From Grimontia kaedaensis (GTDB lineage: Bacteria > Pseudomonadota > Gammaproteobacteria > Enterobacterales > Vibrionaceae), in contig NZ_CP082276.1 in the NCBI RefSeq assembly GCF_023746615.1, forward strand, positions 744,001 through 808,000: 64,000 nucleotides of DNA, written 5' to 3'. The position numbers and the translations under genes are program-made. The notes beneath the pieces are model-generated. The model was not told where the DNA came from, ran no database searches, and saw nothing but the letters and a program-made list of their open reading frames with translations. This document shows, one piece after another, positions 45,085 through 54,630 of the stretch (the stretch's first letter is position 1; each line of letters begins with the position of its first letter).

Positions 45085-46818
45085 ATGCCCAACGTCACAC
45101 CAATCACGCTATCAATTGCGCACATCAACGATACACACTCTCACTTCGAGCCGACCCCCATTTCGCTGGCTGTAAAAGACTTGGAAGATCGCATATACGC
45201 CAATGTTGGCGGTTTTGCACGTATCTCATCTGTCGTTAAATCATTCAAACAAGAAGCAGAAAACGACACGGATGGATTCCTCTTTCTTCATGCGGGGGAC
45301 TGTTTTCAAGGCACCCTTTATTACAGCCTGTTTAAAGGTGAGGCTAACGCCACTCTCCTTAATATGTTGAACCTCGATGCGATGGCATTGGGGAATCATG
45401 AACTAGATCTAGGGAATGCGGCAGTTTCGAAATTCCTCGATCAAATTACATTTCCATTCTTGGCCGGAAACTGGGATGTCAGTAGGGAATTGCCAAACAA
45501 AGAATTTCCGGTAAAAGGCAAAGCGCCTTTGCTGCCTTACGATTCAGAGCTAAAAATTGCCAGTGTGTTAACGAAAGAATTTGGCGGTAAGAAAGTGGCT
45601 ATCTTTAGTGTGGCGCTAGATAAGATGGCCGATATCGCGATGCCGGACCCTGACACGCCATTTGTGAATTCGAAAGAAACGATCATCAACACGGTGAAAT
45701 ACATTCATGAGGAAATCGGCACTCCTCACATCATCCTGCTTAGTCATTTGGGGTATGACCAGGACCTTAAAATGGCGGAAGAGGTAGAAGGCTTGTCGGT
45801 TATTGTTGGCGGCCATAGCCATGTGTTACAGGGTGACTTTAGTAATCTCGGATTAGGTGACATGGGGCCATATGGGCGTCAGATTAATAACACGCTGGTG
45901 GTTCAAGCTGGCTGTCACTCCCTGGCGCTGGGGAAGTTGAAGGTTTCGCTTGATGATAAAGGTCGCGTCATTTCCCACAATGGTGGGAACTTCCTTATGC
46001 TTGGTCGAAGCCTTGCTATGGATGCCTCGTGGGATCAAAGCCTTCCGGATGAAGTCTTTCAGGCGGCAAAGGCTTATCTTCTAGAGCAACCCAACGTCAT
46101 TCATTGCCGTGGTGATGATGCAATCAAAGAAGTTATTACAGAAAGGTACCGTCCAGCTGTGGAAAAACTTAAGAGTGACGTTGTCGCTAAGTTGCCGGCC
46201 AGATTACGTCACATTCGGGTGCCTGATGAAAAAGGCGGAAGTGAAATAGCCCCTTTAGTCTGCGACGCAATGATTTATTCATCTAGAACACGCGGCCATG
46301 CTGTTGACTTTGCCATTCATAATGCCGGCGGCGTAAGGATAAGCCTTGAGCAAGGCAAGCTGACAGCTGCTGAAGTTGCTGGCAGGTTGTTGCCGTTTGC
46401 CATTGACCTGATGCTATATAAACCAACAGGCCTTCAGGTGATGCAGGCACTGGAAGGTGCTATTAATAACGCGACAAATAACAGCGTTGAAGGAACAGGC
46501 GATGGTAGCTTTCCATATACATCAAGTATGCGATATACCTATGAAAGCAACAAACCAAAGGGAAGCCGCATTACGCAGCTAGAATATCAGACACTGGAAG
46601 GTACATGGCACGCAATCGAGCTGGATAAGCATTACATAGCGGTTTCTTCTGCATACACTTCACAGGGTAAAGAAGGTTATGACTCGCTCAAGAACATGAG
46701 CGAGTGCCCATCTTCGATTTACGTGACACTCGCAGACAGTTTTATCGAGTTTGCCCGTTCTAAAGAAGTTCTATTGGCGCCAGAGCAATCGTTGCAAAAC
46801 TATTTCAGCTTGAGCTGA
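45085..46818 (+). CDS. 5'-nucleotidase / UDP-sugar hydrolase-family metallophosphatase
   Basis: 577 residues in two domains. The N-terminal metallophosphatase carries IAHINDTHSHFEP, HAGDCFQG, GNHELDLG and VGGHSHVLQG. The C-terminal substrate domain carries HNAGGVRISLEQGKL and a final region with FPYTSSMRY. Family members release phosphate from nucleotides. Most are exported, but the frame starts eight residues before the catalytic motif and has no signal peptide, so this one is predicted cytoplasmic. Confidence 0.9.
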   Translation: MPNVTPITLSIAHINDTHSHFEPTPISLAVKDLEDRIYANVGGFARISSVVKSFKQEAENDTDGFLFLHAGDCFQGTLYYSLFKGEANATLLNMLNLDAMALGNHELDLGNAAVSKFLDQITFPFLAGNWDVSRELPNKEFPVKGKAPLLPYDSELKIASVLTKEFGGKKVAIFSVALDKMADIAMPDPDTPFVNSKETIINTVKYIHEEIGTPHIILLSHLGYDQDLKMAEEVEGLSVIVGGHSHVLQGDFSNLGLGDMGPYGRQINNTLVVQAGCHSLALGKLKVSLDDKGRVISHNGGNFLMLGRSLAMDASWDQSLPDEVFQAAKAYLLEQPNVIHCRGDDAIKEVITERYRPAVEKLKSDVVAKLPARLRHIRVPDEKGGSEIAPLVCDAMIYSSRTRGHAVDFAIHNAGGVRISLEQGKLTAAEVAGRLLPFAIDLMLYKPTGLQVMQALEGAINNATNNSVEGTGDGSFPYTSSMRYTYESNKPKGSRITQLEYQTLEGTWHAIELDKHYIAVSSAYTSQGKEGYDSLKNMSECPSSIYVTLADSFIEFARSKEVLLAPEQSLQNYFSLS

Positions 46819-46861
46819 CGGCGTTTTGTTCGAAATATTAATTGTGACAAATCCGACAGTT

Positions 46862-46887
46862 AGGTGGCAAATTTGCCGCCTATTTTT
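46862..46887 (+). terminator. Terminator after the 5'-nucleotidase
   Basis: Continuous 20-bp palindrome AGGTGGCAAATTTGCCGCCT (one G-T pair) followed by a T-run. A similar imperfect GGCGGAAATTTGCCGTC occurs about 110 bp downstream. Confidence 0.75.
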
Positions 46888-47066
46888 ATACTAATCACCT
46901 CAAATACTGCCTCAATTCACATTTTCCTAAAATTTGTGCCCAATATTTGCATCACCACGGATACATGGCGGAAATTTGCCGTCTATGAAAACAGCTAAGA
47001 TAAAACTCAATTTCTTTATCCGTTTACCGATATATATACAACGAAGTTGTTTAAAAGGGGGAAATC

Positions 47067-47165
47067 ATGGTGGAAAAGCGTGATTGGCTTGATTTCGGAC
47101 TTATCGCTTTCTGGATTGCCGCTTGGGCATCGCTGGTTTACTTTGTGCCAGCAGCAGGCCTTTAA
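47067..47165 (+). CDS. Candidate 32-residue single-helix membrane microprotein
   Basis: ATG with AAAGGGGGA 4-12 nt upstream. The peptide begins with a charged segment (VEKRDWLDF), then one hydrophobic helix (GLIAFWIAAWASLVYFV) and ends PAAGL. It lies alone in the 437-bp gap between the nucleotidase and the transporter genes. No homologue recognised. The Trp-rich helix resembles small subunits or regulators of membrane complexes, but that is only an impression. Confidence 0.6.
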   Translation: MVEKRDWLDFGLIAFWIAAWASLVYFVPAAGL

Positions 47166-47196
47166 GCGGTAGAGAGGCAACAAAATTTAAAAAAAC

Positions 47197-47222
47197 TACC
47201 TGAATCAGGGCCCATTCAGGTA
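47197..47222 (-). terminator. Terminator of the BASS-like transporter gene
   Basis: 9-bp arms TACCTGAAT / ATTCAGGTA, 8-nt loop. On the minus strand it is followed by a seven-T run. Confidence 0.85.
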
Positions 47223-47255
47223 TTTGCGTGTAGGTTTGCTTTACGACTAGAGCAT

Positions 47256-48182
47256 TTATGCTTTAGCGGTACTCTTCCTGTCTCTCCTCAAAAAGAATTT
47301 TACCAGCACCGGCTGCATATATATTGGTAACTGAAGCGCGCCAATTAAAGGTAGATACAAAGGTCCTAAAAATGCACCAGCAACAGAGTAAGTAAGTAGG
47401 ACATTCCTGTTTCCTGATGTGATTGCCGCGACATACGCCTCTGAGCGCCCCTTACGCCAATAAAACGCTAAACCAATGACGAAAAACAAAATACAAATTG
47501 CAAATGCGATAAATAGCATTGTGATAGCAAAAGAGCGGTCGCTATCCCAAAGCCATCGGTATTGACCAGTTAATCCAAACGGAAAACTGAACACCAGGAT
47601 AATGGTAAATTGCGCCAGCTTTCCATGAATGCGAGAAAGACGATGTTCTGGTACTAGCTTATGGATCGTGTAAGAAAAAAGCATCGGGCCGAAAATAAAG
47701 ATGGATAACCTTAGGCAATAGTCTTGAAGGTCGAGTGAAAACTCATCAGTACTTAGCATCGTAAGGTTGATGTAAAGCGCCACTGGCATCATCAGTGTGC
47801 TGGTTATGGTAAATGCCATAGCTTTTAGTGGCTCAAAACCAACAGAGCGGACGATAGCAGGCGTAGCGAAAAGTGTTCCTGTGGCGCATACTGCGGTAGC
47901 AGCCATTAACAACTCTGTACTGGCACCAAAACCGATACCGAAAATCGAGACAACAATCGTCGTCAAACCACAGTGAACGAAGGCGTATACCCACGCGCTC
48001 GGGTCAATAATCGCTTTAACCAACGCTCTTTGGTCAATGCCAATCAACGTGAACAGCATCAAAGTAAAAAGTATGTAGGGGAGAAACGGCAGAGCAGATG
48101 ATGAAAGGTCGGGGAAAGCAAAGCCTACAAAACCAGCCACTATGAGCAGGATAGAGGAATGTTTACTTAAAAGTGAAAGCAA
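47256..48182 (-). CDS. Bile acid:sodium symporter-like (BASS/SBF) membrane protein
   Basis: 308 residues with about nine to ten helices. The repeat-like segments AATAVCATGTLFATPAIVRS and VAAITSGNRNVLLTYSVAG match the crossing regions of SBF/BASS transporters, which move organic anions with Na+. Substrate unknown. Monocistronic on the minus strand. Confidence 0.72.
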   Translation of the reverse strand: MLSLLSKHSSILLIVAGFVGFAFPDLSSSALPFLPYILFTLMLFTLIGIDQRALVKAIIDPSAWVYAFVHCGLTTIVVSIFGIGFGASTELLMAATAVCATGTLFATPAIVRSVGFEPLKAMAFTITSTLMMPVALYINLTMLSTDEFSLDLQDYCLRLSIFIFGPMLFSYTIHKLVPEHRLSRIHGKLAQFTIILVFSFPFGLTGQYRWLWDSDRSFAITMLFIAFAICILFFVIGLAFYWRKGRSEAYVAAITSGNRNVLLTYSVAGAFLGPLYLPLIGALQLPIYMQPVLVKFFLRRDRKSTAKA

Positions 48183-48340
48183 GGGAGCCTCAGGCGTGTA
48201 TTGTTAAAACCAGATGTTAACAAACTGAAATGGTTTTGATAAATAAATATTAATAATGAGTTTTATTGTGATGAATTTAGAGAGGAACCCTTAAATCCTC
48301 ATTTTTTATGGCCTTTCATAATGAAGATGGTTTTTCATTC

Positions 48341-48359
48341 GGATTAATAAATCTAATCC
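48341..48359. promoter_or_regulatory. Dyad upstream of the DUF1127-like gene
   Basis: GGATTA-N7-TAATCC, 85 bp before the start codon. It may be an operator. The surrounding 260-bp gap is AT-rich and shows no other gene. Confidence 0.25.
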
Positions 48360-48443
48360 TAAAAAGCAAATTAAGTCATTTTATTAACATACACCGAATG
48401 GATACAATTTGCTCAGTAAAGACAATCACATAGTGAGGCCGTT

Positions 48444-48635
48444 ATGACACAGGCAGTTAACTTCGCTCCAGCAGTTGCTTCTGTAGAAAAAGTGCAGAAA
48501 AACTATGCGGTTTCTTTCAAAGGATTGATTGCCCATGCGATGGACCTAGTGCGCAAACGTGATCTGAATAAAGCGATTCGTTCGACGAATGAACTTCCAG
48601 AACACATCAAGCGCGATATCGGGCTGATCCGCTAA
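48444..48635 (+). CDS. DUF1127-like small protein
   Basis: 63 residues. The C-terminus, RSTNELPEHIKRDIGLIR, matches the LxxRDIGLxR ending of DUF1127 (YjiS-like) proteins; the N-terminal half is less similar. DUF1127 proteins have been tied to RNA binding and phosphate or carbon adaptation in other bacteria. Monocistronic, with its own terminator. Confidence 0.75.
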   Translation: MTQAVNFAPAVASVEKVQKNYAVSFKGLIAHAMDLVRKRDLNKAIRSTNELPEHIKRDIGLIR

Positions 48636-48661
48636 AAGTATATCTAGATTTGCTAATAGAT

Positions 48662-48694
48662 AAAAAGCGTTGGCGTTAAAGTCAACGCTTTTTA
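48662..48694 (+). terminator. Terminator after the DUF1127-like gene
   Basis: 10-bp arms AAAAGCGTTG / CAACGCTTTT with a 10-nt loop and a T-rich tail. Confidence 0.8.
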
Positions 48695-48821
48695 ATTTTG
48701 GCGTACACCAAGAATTTATATCAATCTAACTTCAACTTTCCCCCTCTATTCTCTGGACAAAAACTGGGCGTTTCGTCACTATGAACTACCGAACTAGTTC
48801 AATTATTGAGAGTGACTTAAC

Positions 48822-49094
48822 GTGGGACTTTTTGATTGGTTATTCAGTAGTAAAGAAAAACCGACTAAAGAAACAGAGCCAAACGAATACAAAGGTTTTC
48901 TGATTTACGCAGAAGCTAAATCAGAAGGCGGTCAATTCCGAATTAATGGGCGCATTTGTAAAGAATTGGATGGTGAACTTAAAACGCACAGTTTCATCCG
49001 TTCAGATTTATTGCCTTCTGAAGACAGTGCCAATGAGTTGATGTTGAAGAAGTCTCAACTATTTATCGATCAAATGGGCGACAGAATGTTTTGA
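48822..49094 (+). CDS. HlyU-family protein
   Basis: 90 residues resembling the HlyU (PF10115) family: EYKGFLIYAEAKSEGGQFRI, then RICKELDGELKTHSFIRSD. This is the small HlyU family, not the ArsR-type HlyU of Vibrio haemolysin control. The N-terminal FDWLFSSKEKP is typical. GTG start with GAGAGTG upstream. A 10-bp palindrome GAACTAGTTC lies 22 bp before the start. Function unclear. Confidence 0.75.
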   Translation: MGLFDWLFSSKEKPTKETEPNEYKGFLIYAEAKSEGGQFRINGRICKELDGELKTHSFIRSDLLPSEDSANELMLKKSQLFIDQMGDRMF

Positions 49095-49454
49095 TTGATC
49101 AGACTCTTATGTTCATAACAGATAGATTTGTCGGAAATGACCCAGATAAGCAAAAGCAAGGATTTAGGTCAAAAAGTACATCAGAAGTTCGTAAGGATAC
49201 GGAACGTCGCAGATATGTGAGCTAATTGAAAGTTAATAAGATTTAAATCAGAACGTTAGTAGTAGCGCGTTACATCAGGTCTGACCTCTGGCCTTAAACA
49301 AATGGCGTTATTTTATTACTAAAAGTCATTAAAATTGCCTCGTTATGAGCTTGATAATGAATTATTTTGGTTTTTTTCCTACAAAAGTGTTGATTAAGCT
49401 TTTTCAGTTCGCTACAAACAATTTACTTACACTGCCAATAGTCAGGGACTAACT
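49095..49454. other. pntAB upstream region
   Basis: 360 bp without a gene. It holds an 11-bp palindrome AGGTCTGACCT at 49277-49287 and AT-rich sequence that probably contains the pntA promoter. No clear -35/-10 pair can be chosen by eye. Confidence 0.5.
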
Positions 49455-51008
49455 ATGCAAATTGGTGTACCAAAAGAAATACTTGCGCACGAAACGCGAG
49501 TTGCTGCCACACCGAAAACGGTTGAGCAGTTATTAAAAATGGGCTTCGAAGTTGTTGTCGAAAAGGATGCTGGGCAACTGGCGAGTTTTGATAACGCTGC
49601 TTTCGAGCAGGCCGGAGCGAAAATTGTTGATGCCGACGCTGTTTGGCAGTCCGACATTATCTTCAAGGTCAATGCGCCGCACAGAGATGAAGCAGCAGGT
49701 ATTGACGAAATCAATCTCATCAAAGAGGGCGCAACGCTCATTAGCTTTATCTGGCCAGCCCAGAATGAAGCCTTGATGCAAGAGCTCACCACAAAAAAAA
49801 TCAATGTTCTAGCGATGGATTCTGTGCCGCGCATTTCTCGTGCACAAGCGCTGGACGCATTGAGCTCCATGGCAAACATTGCTGGTTATCGTGCAGTGGT
49901 TGAAGCCGCACACGAGTTTGGTCGCTTTTTCACAGGCCAAATCACTGCAGCAGGCAAAGTACCGCCAGCAAAAGTATTTGTAGCCGGGGCTGGCGTTGCT
50001 GGTCTGGCAGCCATTGGTGCAGCGGGTAGCCTTGGTGCAATTGTTCGCGCGTTCGACGTTCGTCCTGAAGTAAAAGAGCAGGTTGAAAGTATGGGCGCTG
50101 AGTTCCTGCAAGTCGATTTTCAGGAACAGGCGGGCAGTGGCGATGGCTACGCAAAAGAGATGTCTGATGACTTCAATAAAAAAGCTGCTGAGCTCTATGC
50201 TGAACAAGCCAAAGACGTTGATATCATCATTACAACAGCATTGATCCCAGGCCGCCCGGCACCGAAGCTGGTGACCAAAGAGATGGTCGATTCGATGAAA
50301 GCAGGCAGCGTAATTGTTGACCTTGCTGCTGCGAACGGTGGTAACTGCGAATACACAGAAGCTGACAAAGTTGTTGTGACTGATAATGGCGTGAAAATTA
50401 TTGGTTATACCGACATGGTTGGTCGTCTGCCAACACAATCGTCACAGCTTTATGGTACCAATCTGGTTAACCTGATGAAGCTGCTGTGCAAAGAAAAAGA
50501 TGGCAACATCGATATCGATTTTGAAGACGTGGTTCTGCGTGGTGTAACTGTTGTTAAAGACGGTGAAATCACCTGGCCAGCGCCACCAATTCAAGTGTCT
50601 GCGCAGCCACAAGCTAAAGCAGAACCAATTGCGCCTAAAGAAGAGAAAGTCGAAGAACCAACATCACCAGTGAAGAAAATTGCTGCACTGGCAGTGGGTC
50701 TTGGTGCATTTGGCTGGGTGGCTTCTGTTGCACCACCAGCTTTCCTCTCACATTTCACGGTATTCGTACTGGCTTGTGTTGTTGGTTACTACGTAGTTTG
50801 GAACGTGACACATGCTCTGCATACCCCACTGATGTCGGTTACTAATGCTATTTCAGGCATTATTGTTGTGGGCGCGCTACTTCAGATTGGTCAGGGTAAT
50901 GGTGTGGTTTCTTTCCTCGCCTTTATTGCCGTTCTCATTGCAAGCATAAATATCTTTGGTGGCTTTACTGTTACCAAACGCATGCTTGAAATGTTCCGTA
51001 AAGATTAA
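49455..51008 (+). CDS. pntA: NAD(P) transhydrogenase alpha subunit
   Basis: 517 residues, matching proteobacterial PntA: an NAD(H)-binding domain I in the first 380 residues (KVFVAGAGVAGLAAIGAAGS, GYTDMVGRLPTQSS), a Pro/Glu-rich linker, and four C-terminal helices of domain II. With PntB it couples proton influx to NADPH formation across the inner membrane. pntB follows 15 bp later. Confidence 0.97.
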   Translation: MQIGVPKEILAHETRVAATPKTVEQLLKMGFEVVVEKDAGQLASFDNAAFEQAGAKIVDADAVWQSDIIFKVNAPHRDEAAGIDEINLIKEGATLISFIWPAQNEALMQELTTKKINVLAMDSVPRISRAQALDALSSMANIAGYRAVVEAAHEFGRFFTGQITAAGKVPPAKVFVAGAGVAGLAAIGAAGSLGAIVRAFDVRPEVKEQVESMGAEFLQVDFQEQAGSGDGYAKEMSDDFNKKAAELYAEQAKDVDIIITTALIPGRPAPKLVTKEMVDSMKAGSVIVDLAAANGGNCEYTEADKVVVTDNGVKIIGYTDMVGRLPTQSSQLYGTNLVNLMKLLCKEKDGNIDIDFEDVVLRGVTVVKDGEITWPAPPIQVSAQPQAKAEPIAPKEEKVEEPTSPVKKIAALAVGLGAFGWVASVAPPAFLSHFTVFVLACVVGYYVVWNVTHALHTPLMSVTNAISGIIVVGALLQIGQGNGVVSFLAFIAVLIASINIFGGFTVTKRMLEMFRKD

Positions 51009-51023
51009 TAGGAGTAGCAAAGA

Positions 51024-52409
51024 ATGTCTGCAGGACTAGCACAAGCAGCCTACATCGTTGCTGCATTGTTTTTCATCTTGAGCCTTGCTGGCCTATCAAA
51101 GCAAACTTCAGCAAGATCAGGTAATTACTTTGGTATCGCTGGTATGAGCATCGCGCTCATCGCGACCATCTTTGGCCCATATTCTGAAGGTCTTTCTTGG
51201 ATCTTTATTGCGATGGTCATTGGTGGTGCTATCGGTATCTACTACGCCAAACGCGTAGAAATGACTGAAATGCCAGAACTGGTTGCGATCCTACATAGCT
51301 TTGTAGGTATGGCTGCCGTTTTGGTGGGTTACAACAGCTACTTAGAGCCACCAGTATATGCTGGCGAGTTTGCACACACTGAACACGTTATTCACATGGT
51401 GGAGGTGTTCTTGGGTGTGTTCATTGGTGCTGTTACTTTCACTGGTTCGATTGTCGCGTTTGGTAAGCTACGTGGTATCATTTCGTCTTCTCCTTTGAAC
51501 TTACCACACAAGCACAAGATGAATCTGGCAGCAGTTGTTATTTCAACTTTGCTAATGGTTTACTTCGTGAAGGCAGACGGCAGCACGTTTGCACTGCTTG
51601 TGATGACGCTGATTGCTTTTGCTTTCGGTTATCACTTGGTTGCCTCAATTGGTGGTGCGGATATGCCGGTGGTCGTTTCAATGCTGAACTCGTATTCAGG
51701 TTGGGCAGCAGCGGCGGCAGGTTTCATGCTGGCAAACGATCTCTTGATCGTTACTGGTGCACTGGTAGGTTCGTCTGGTGCGATTCTGTCTTACATCATG
51801 TGTAAAGCCATGAACCGTTCTTTCGTCAGTGTTATTGCTGGTGGCTTCGGCCAGGAAATCTCTGTGTCTTCAGATGTTGAGTACGGCGAACACCGCGAAG
51901 TGTCTGCTGATGAAGTTGCGGAGATGCTGAAAGATTCTCGCTCTGTGATCATCACCCCTGGATACGGTATGGCGGTTGCTCAGGCACAGTACCCAGTACA
52001 TGAAATCACTGAAAAGCTGCGTGCGAAAGGCGTTGATGTTCGCTTTGGTATCCACCCTGTTGCGGGGCGTCTGCCAGGCCACATGAACGTACTGCTTGCT
52101 GAAGCAAAAGTACCTTATGACATCGTTCTGGAAATGGACGAGATCAATGATGATTTCCCAGAAACAGATACCGTTCTGGTTATCGGTGCTAACGACACCG
52201 TAAACCCGGCGGCGATGGAAGATCCAAACAGCCCAATCGCAGGCATGCCGGTTCTGGAAGTTTGGAATGCGAAGAACGTTATCGTATTCAAGCGCTCTAT
52301 GAATACAGGTTATGCTGGCGTTCAGAACCCACTGTTCTTTAAAGACAACACGGCAATGCTGTTCGGTGATGCGAAAGAGAGCGTTGACGCGATCTCGAAA
52401 GCTATCTAA
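51024..52409 (+). CDS. pntB: NAD(P) transhydrogenase beta subunit
   Basis: 461 residues: about nine helices of membrane domain II (GGADMPVVVSMLNSYSGWAA) and a C-terminal NADP(H)-binding domain III at about 290-461 (VIITPGYGMAVAQAQYPVHE; GIHPVAGRLPGHMNVLLAEA; GANDTVNPAA). AGGAG precedes the start. Completes the pntAB operon. Confidence 0.97.
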   Translation: MSAGLAQAAYIVAALFFILSLAGLSKQTSARSGNYFGIAGMSIALIATIFGPYSEGLSWIFIAMVIGGAIGIYYAKRVEMTEMPELVAILHSFVGMAAVLVGYNSYLEPPVYAGEFAHTEHVIHMVEVFLGVFIGAVTFTGSIVAFGKLRGIISSSPLNLPHKHKMNLAAVVISTLLMVYFVKADGSTFALLVMTLIAFAFGYHLVASIGGADMPVVVSMLNSYSGWAAAAAGFMLANDLLIVTGALVGSSGAILSYIMCKAMNRSFVSVIAGGFGQEISVSSDVEYGEHREVSADEVAEMLKDSRSVIITPGYGMAVAQAQYPVHEITEKLRAKGVDVRFGIHPVAGRLPGHMNVLLAEAKVPYDIVLEMDEINDDFPETDTVLVIGANDTVNPAAMEDPNSPIAGMPVLEVWNAKNVIVFKRSMNTGYAGVQNPLFFKDNTAMLFGDAKESVDAISKAI

Positions 52410-52429
52410 TCCAGTAAAACGAATGAATC

Positions 52430-52454
52430 AGGCCAGCAAGTTGCTGGCCTTTTT
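52430..52454 (+). terminator. pntAB terminator
   Basis: 9-bp arms AGGCCAGCA / TGCTGGCCT, 3-nt loop, then five T. Confidence 0.9.
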
Positions 52455-52544
52455 CGTGCGAGAAAGCCGCAGATAGCAACTTTTCTTGCCGAGACTCTTA
52501 CAAACCACTGACATTGTGAAATATTTTGATGGTAATCTCACCCC

Positions 52545-53987
52545 ATGCAAAAGTTCCTGATTGTTTGTTTTACATTGTTCAGTTCGCACGGCTGGGCAAA
52601 CGCGTCGTTTCCTGAACAGCTGAGTGCGTTCAGGCTATCGCTATTGGCTGAACGACCAATCGCTACTTATGCTCTTAATGCCATTCACAGCGAGTACCCA
52701 AAGGCACTGTTAGTGCCTGACAGTCTTCTACCGCAATCTTCGAACTACCCGTTGAAAGATCTTAAGCGTCTCTATCAGTCATCAGAAAAATGCAAAGGAC
52801 CATGGCCTGTGAGTCCTCTGGTGACGGATCCTTTGGTATTTACCCGTGCGATGTGCTTCAACACACAACTGCCTTCTGTATGGTTTTCTCGCTCTAATCT
52901 TATTCACCCGGGCGGGGGGAGCTATGCGGCAAAGTACGTAGAGAAGTTTCCTGATCGCCGCGATGAGCTACTTCGTTTTTTCCACATAAAAGAAAGGTTG
53001 CTGTCACCGCCGGATACCTTGCTCGGTCGCTTACAACGTATGCCTGAAAATGGCATCAATGCATTGAACGGTGGTGCGGAATCAATCTTGTCAGGAGAAG
53101 ACCTTTGGGTTCGCGAAGGTAGCCAATACAAGCTTTACAACACTGAAGCTTGGTTGCCGCTTCTTGAAAAGCAAAACCTCATGGCTTCGCCGATTGACGA
53201 AAATGGGTTCTGTCTCTCACGTATAGGTAATGTCTGTTGGAATCAGAAGCAGGCACCGTCTTATTGGTCTCAGCTTGTTATCGCGTTGGCAGTCATCAAC
53301 ATTCTATGGATTGCAGGATGGGTGTTTAACCGTTGGACGGTAAAACGTCGTTTGATGCAGGAGCGGATGCTGGTCTTGCAGATCCTGACCCACGAGCTTC
53401 GCACACCAATAGCCAGTTTAGGGATGACGGTAGAAGGGTTTCGCCGTAAATTCGACAGCTTGCCAGAGCCCCTTTATGATGAGTTTCGTCGCCTTTGTGA
53501 AGATTCCATGCGACTAAAACAACTTGCCGAGGCGAGCAAAGACTACCTGCAATCCAACCAGCAACAACTGGTAAAGGAAGATATTCCTTCTCTGGAGGAT
53601 TGGCTTGGTTACCTGTGCGAAGAGCGTCAGGTAAAATTGGAGGTGAAAGAAGACGGACCGATTACTGTCAATATTTATTGGTTGACGACTTCACTCGACA
53701 ACCTTATAAGCAATGCCAAAAAGTACGGTGTAACACCTGTGATGGTATACGCCGAAATAAACGACGACATGTTATCGATTCGTGTTCAGGATCAGGGAAG
53801 ACTGACCGCCAAGGATTGGAAAACGATTCGAAAACCTTTTGTCAGCGAAAAAGGCCTGGGGCTTGGACTGACAATTGTGGAAGCAATGATAGAAAGGATG
53901 GGGGGCAGACTGACTTTGTTTGGGCCGCCTACCACATTTACTTTGGAGATACCTTGTGACCCAACAAACGACTCTGTTGCTGGTTGA
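52545..53987 (+). CDS. vxrA: Sensor histidine kinase, VxrA-like (DUF3404)
   Basis: 480 residues: signal/first helix (1-18), a periplasmic DUF3404-type sensor domain (about 20-240), a membrane helix (VIALAVINILWIAGWVF), then the kinase. Phospho-accepting His283 is in LTHELRTPIASLG; the N box is LDNLISNAKKYG; the G box is GLGLGLTIVEAM. In V. cholerae VxrAB answers cell-wall damage and drives wall synthesis and type VI secretion. The same gene order with the DUF2861 gene supports orthology. Confidence 0.87.
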   Translation: MQKFLIVCFTLFSSHGWANASFPEQLSAFRLSLLAERPIATYALNAIHSEYPKALLVPDSLLPQSSNYPLKDLKRLYQSSEKCKGPWPVSPLVTDPLVFTRAMCFNTQLPSVWFSRSNLIHPGGGSYAAKYVEKFPDRRDELLRFFHIKERLLSPPDTLLGRLQRMPENGINALNGGAESILSGEDLWVREGSQYKLYNTEAWLPLLEKQNLMASPIDENGFCLSRIGNVCWNQKQAPSYWSQLVIALAVINILWIAGWVFNRWTVKRRLMQERMLVLQILTHELRTPIASLGMTVEGFRRKFDSLPEPLYDEFRRLCEDSMRLKQLAEASKDYLQSNQQQLVKEDIPSLEDWLGYLCEERQVKLEVKEDGPITVNIYWLTTSLDNLISNAKKYGVTPVMVYAEINDDMLSIRVQDQGRLTAKDWKTIRKPFVSEKGLGLGLTIVEAMIERMGGRLTLFGPPTTFTLEIPCDPTNDSVAG

Positions 53988-54630
53988 GGATGATGCAAAC
54001 CTGGCAGATGGTCTTCTCGCCAGTTTGGAACAGAACGGTTATAAATGCCTTTACGCCGATTGCGCCGGAAGAGTAGAGGCGCTATGGGCGCAAGCTGATT
54101 TAGTCGTTCTCGACCGTCAGCTTCCGGAAGGCGATTCTATGGAATGGCTTCCTGCCTGGAGAAAAATTAAAGAAGTTCCAGTCATCATGCTCACTGCGAT
54201 GGTCTCTGTACGAGACCGCGTAGGAGGCCTTGATTCCGGTGCAACGGACTACATGACCAAACCATTCGCGGAAGCCGAACTTCTGGCACGTATCCGTGTG
54301 CATCTGCGTCGTCCCCTGACTGAGGGCGACACGGCTGCCGTTGATGACATTGTGGTCGGTAAGCTTCGCATCAATCTATCTACGCGCTCTGTGATTTGTT
54401 CAGAGAGCGAAGTTATCCTCACACGTACTGAGTTTGATTTGCTGGCATTTCTGGCAAAGAATGCTGGTCGTGTTTTCACCCGTGATGAGCTACTTGACCA
54501 GGTTTGGGGCTATAACCATTACCCAACCACACGAACGGTCGATACCCACGTGTTGCAGCTTCGCCAAAAATTACCTGAGTGTGAAATCGAAACTCTTCGT
54601 GGTGTTGGTTATCGGATGAAAATGTACTAA
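53956..54630 (+). CDS. vxrB: OmpR-family response regulator, VxrB-like
   Basis: 224 residues. Receiver domain with acidic pair in LLLVEDDANL, phosphorylated Asp53 in VVLDRQLPEG and Lys102 in MTKPF; C-terminal winged helix with RTEFDLLAFLAKNAGRVFTR and RTVDTHVLQLRQKL. GTG start at 53956, with GGAG upstream, overlaps the kinase gene by 32 nt, so the two are tightly coupled. Confidence 0.9.
   Translation: MTQQTTLLLVEDDANLADGLLASLEQNGYKCLYADCAGRVEALWAQADLVVLDRQLPEGDSMEWLPAWRKIKEVPVIMLTAMVSVRDRVGGLDSGATDYMTKPFAEAELLARIRVHLRRPLTEGDTAAVDDIVVGKLRINLSTRSVICSESEVILTRTEFDLLAFLAKNAGRVFTRDELLDQVWGYNHYPTTRTVDTHVLQLRQKLPECEIETLRGVGYRMKMY

Noticed and set aside
49277..49287. AGGTCTGACCT before pntA and a shared 11-mer GTCTGACCTCT near 3569 as FadR sites
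   Set aside because: The central GGTCNGACC resembles FadR boxes, but the flanks do not fit and the copy at 3569 lacks symmetry.
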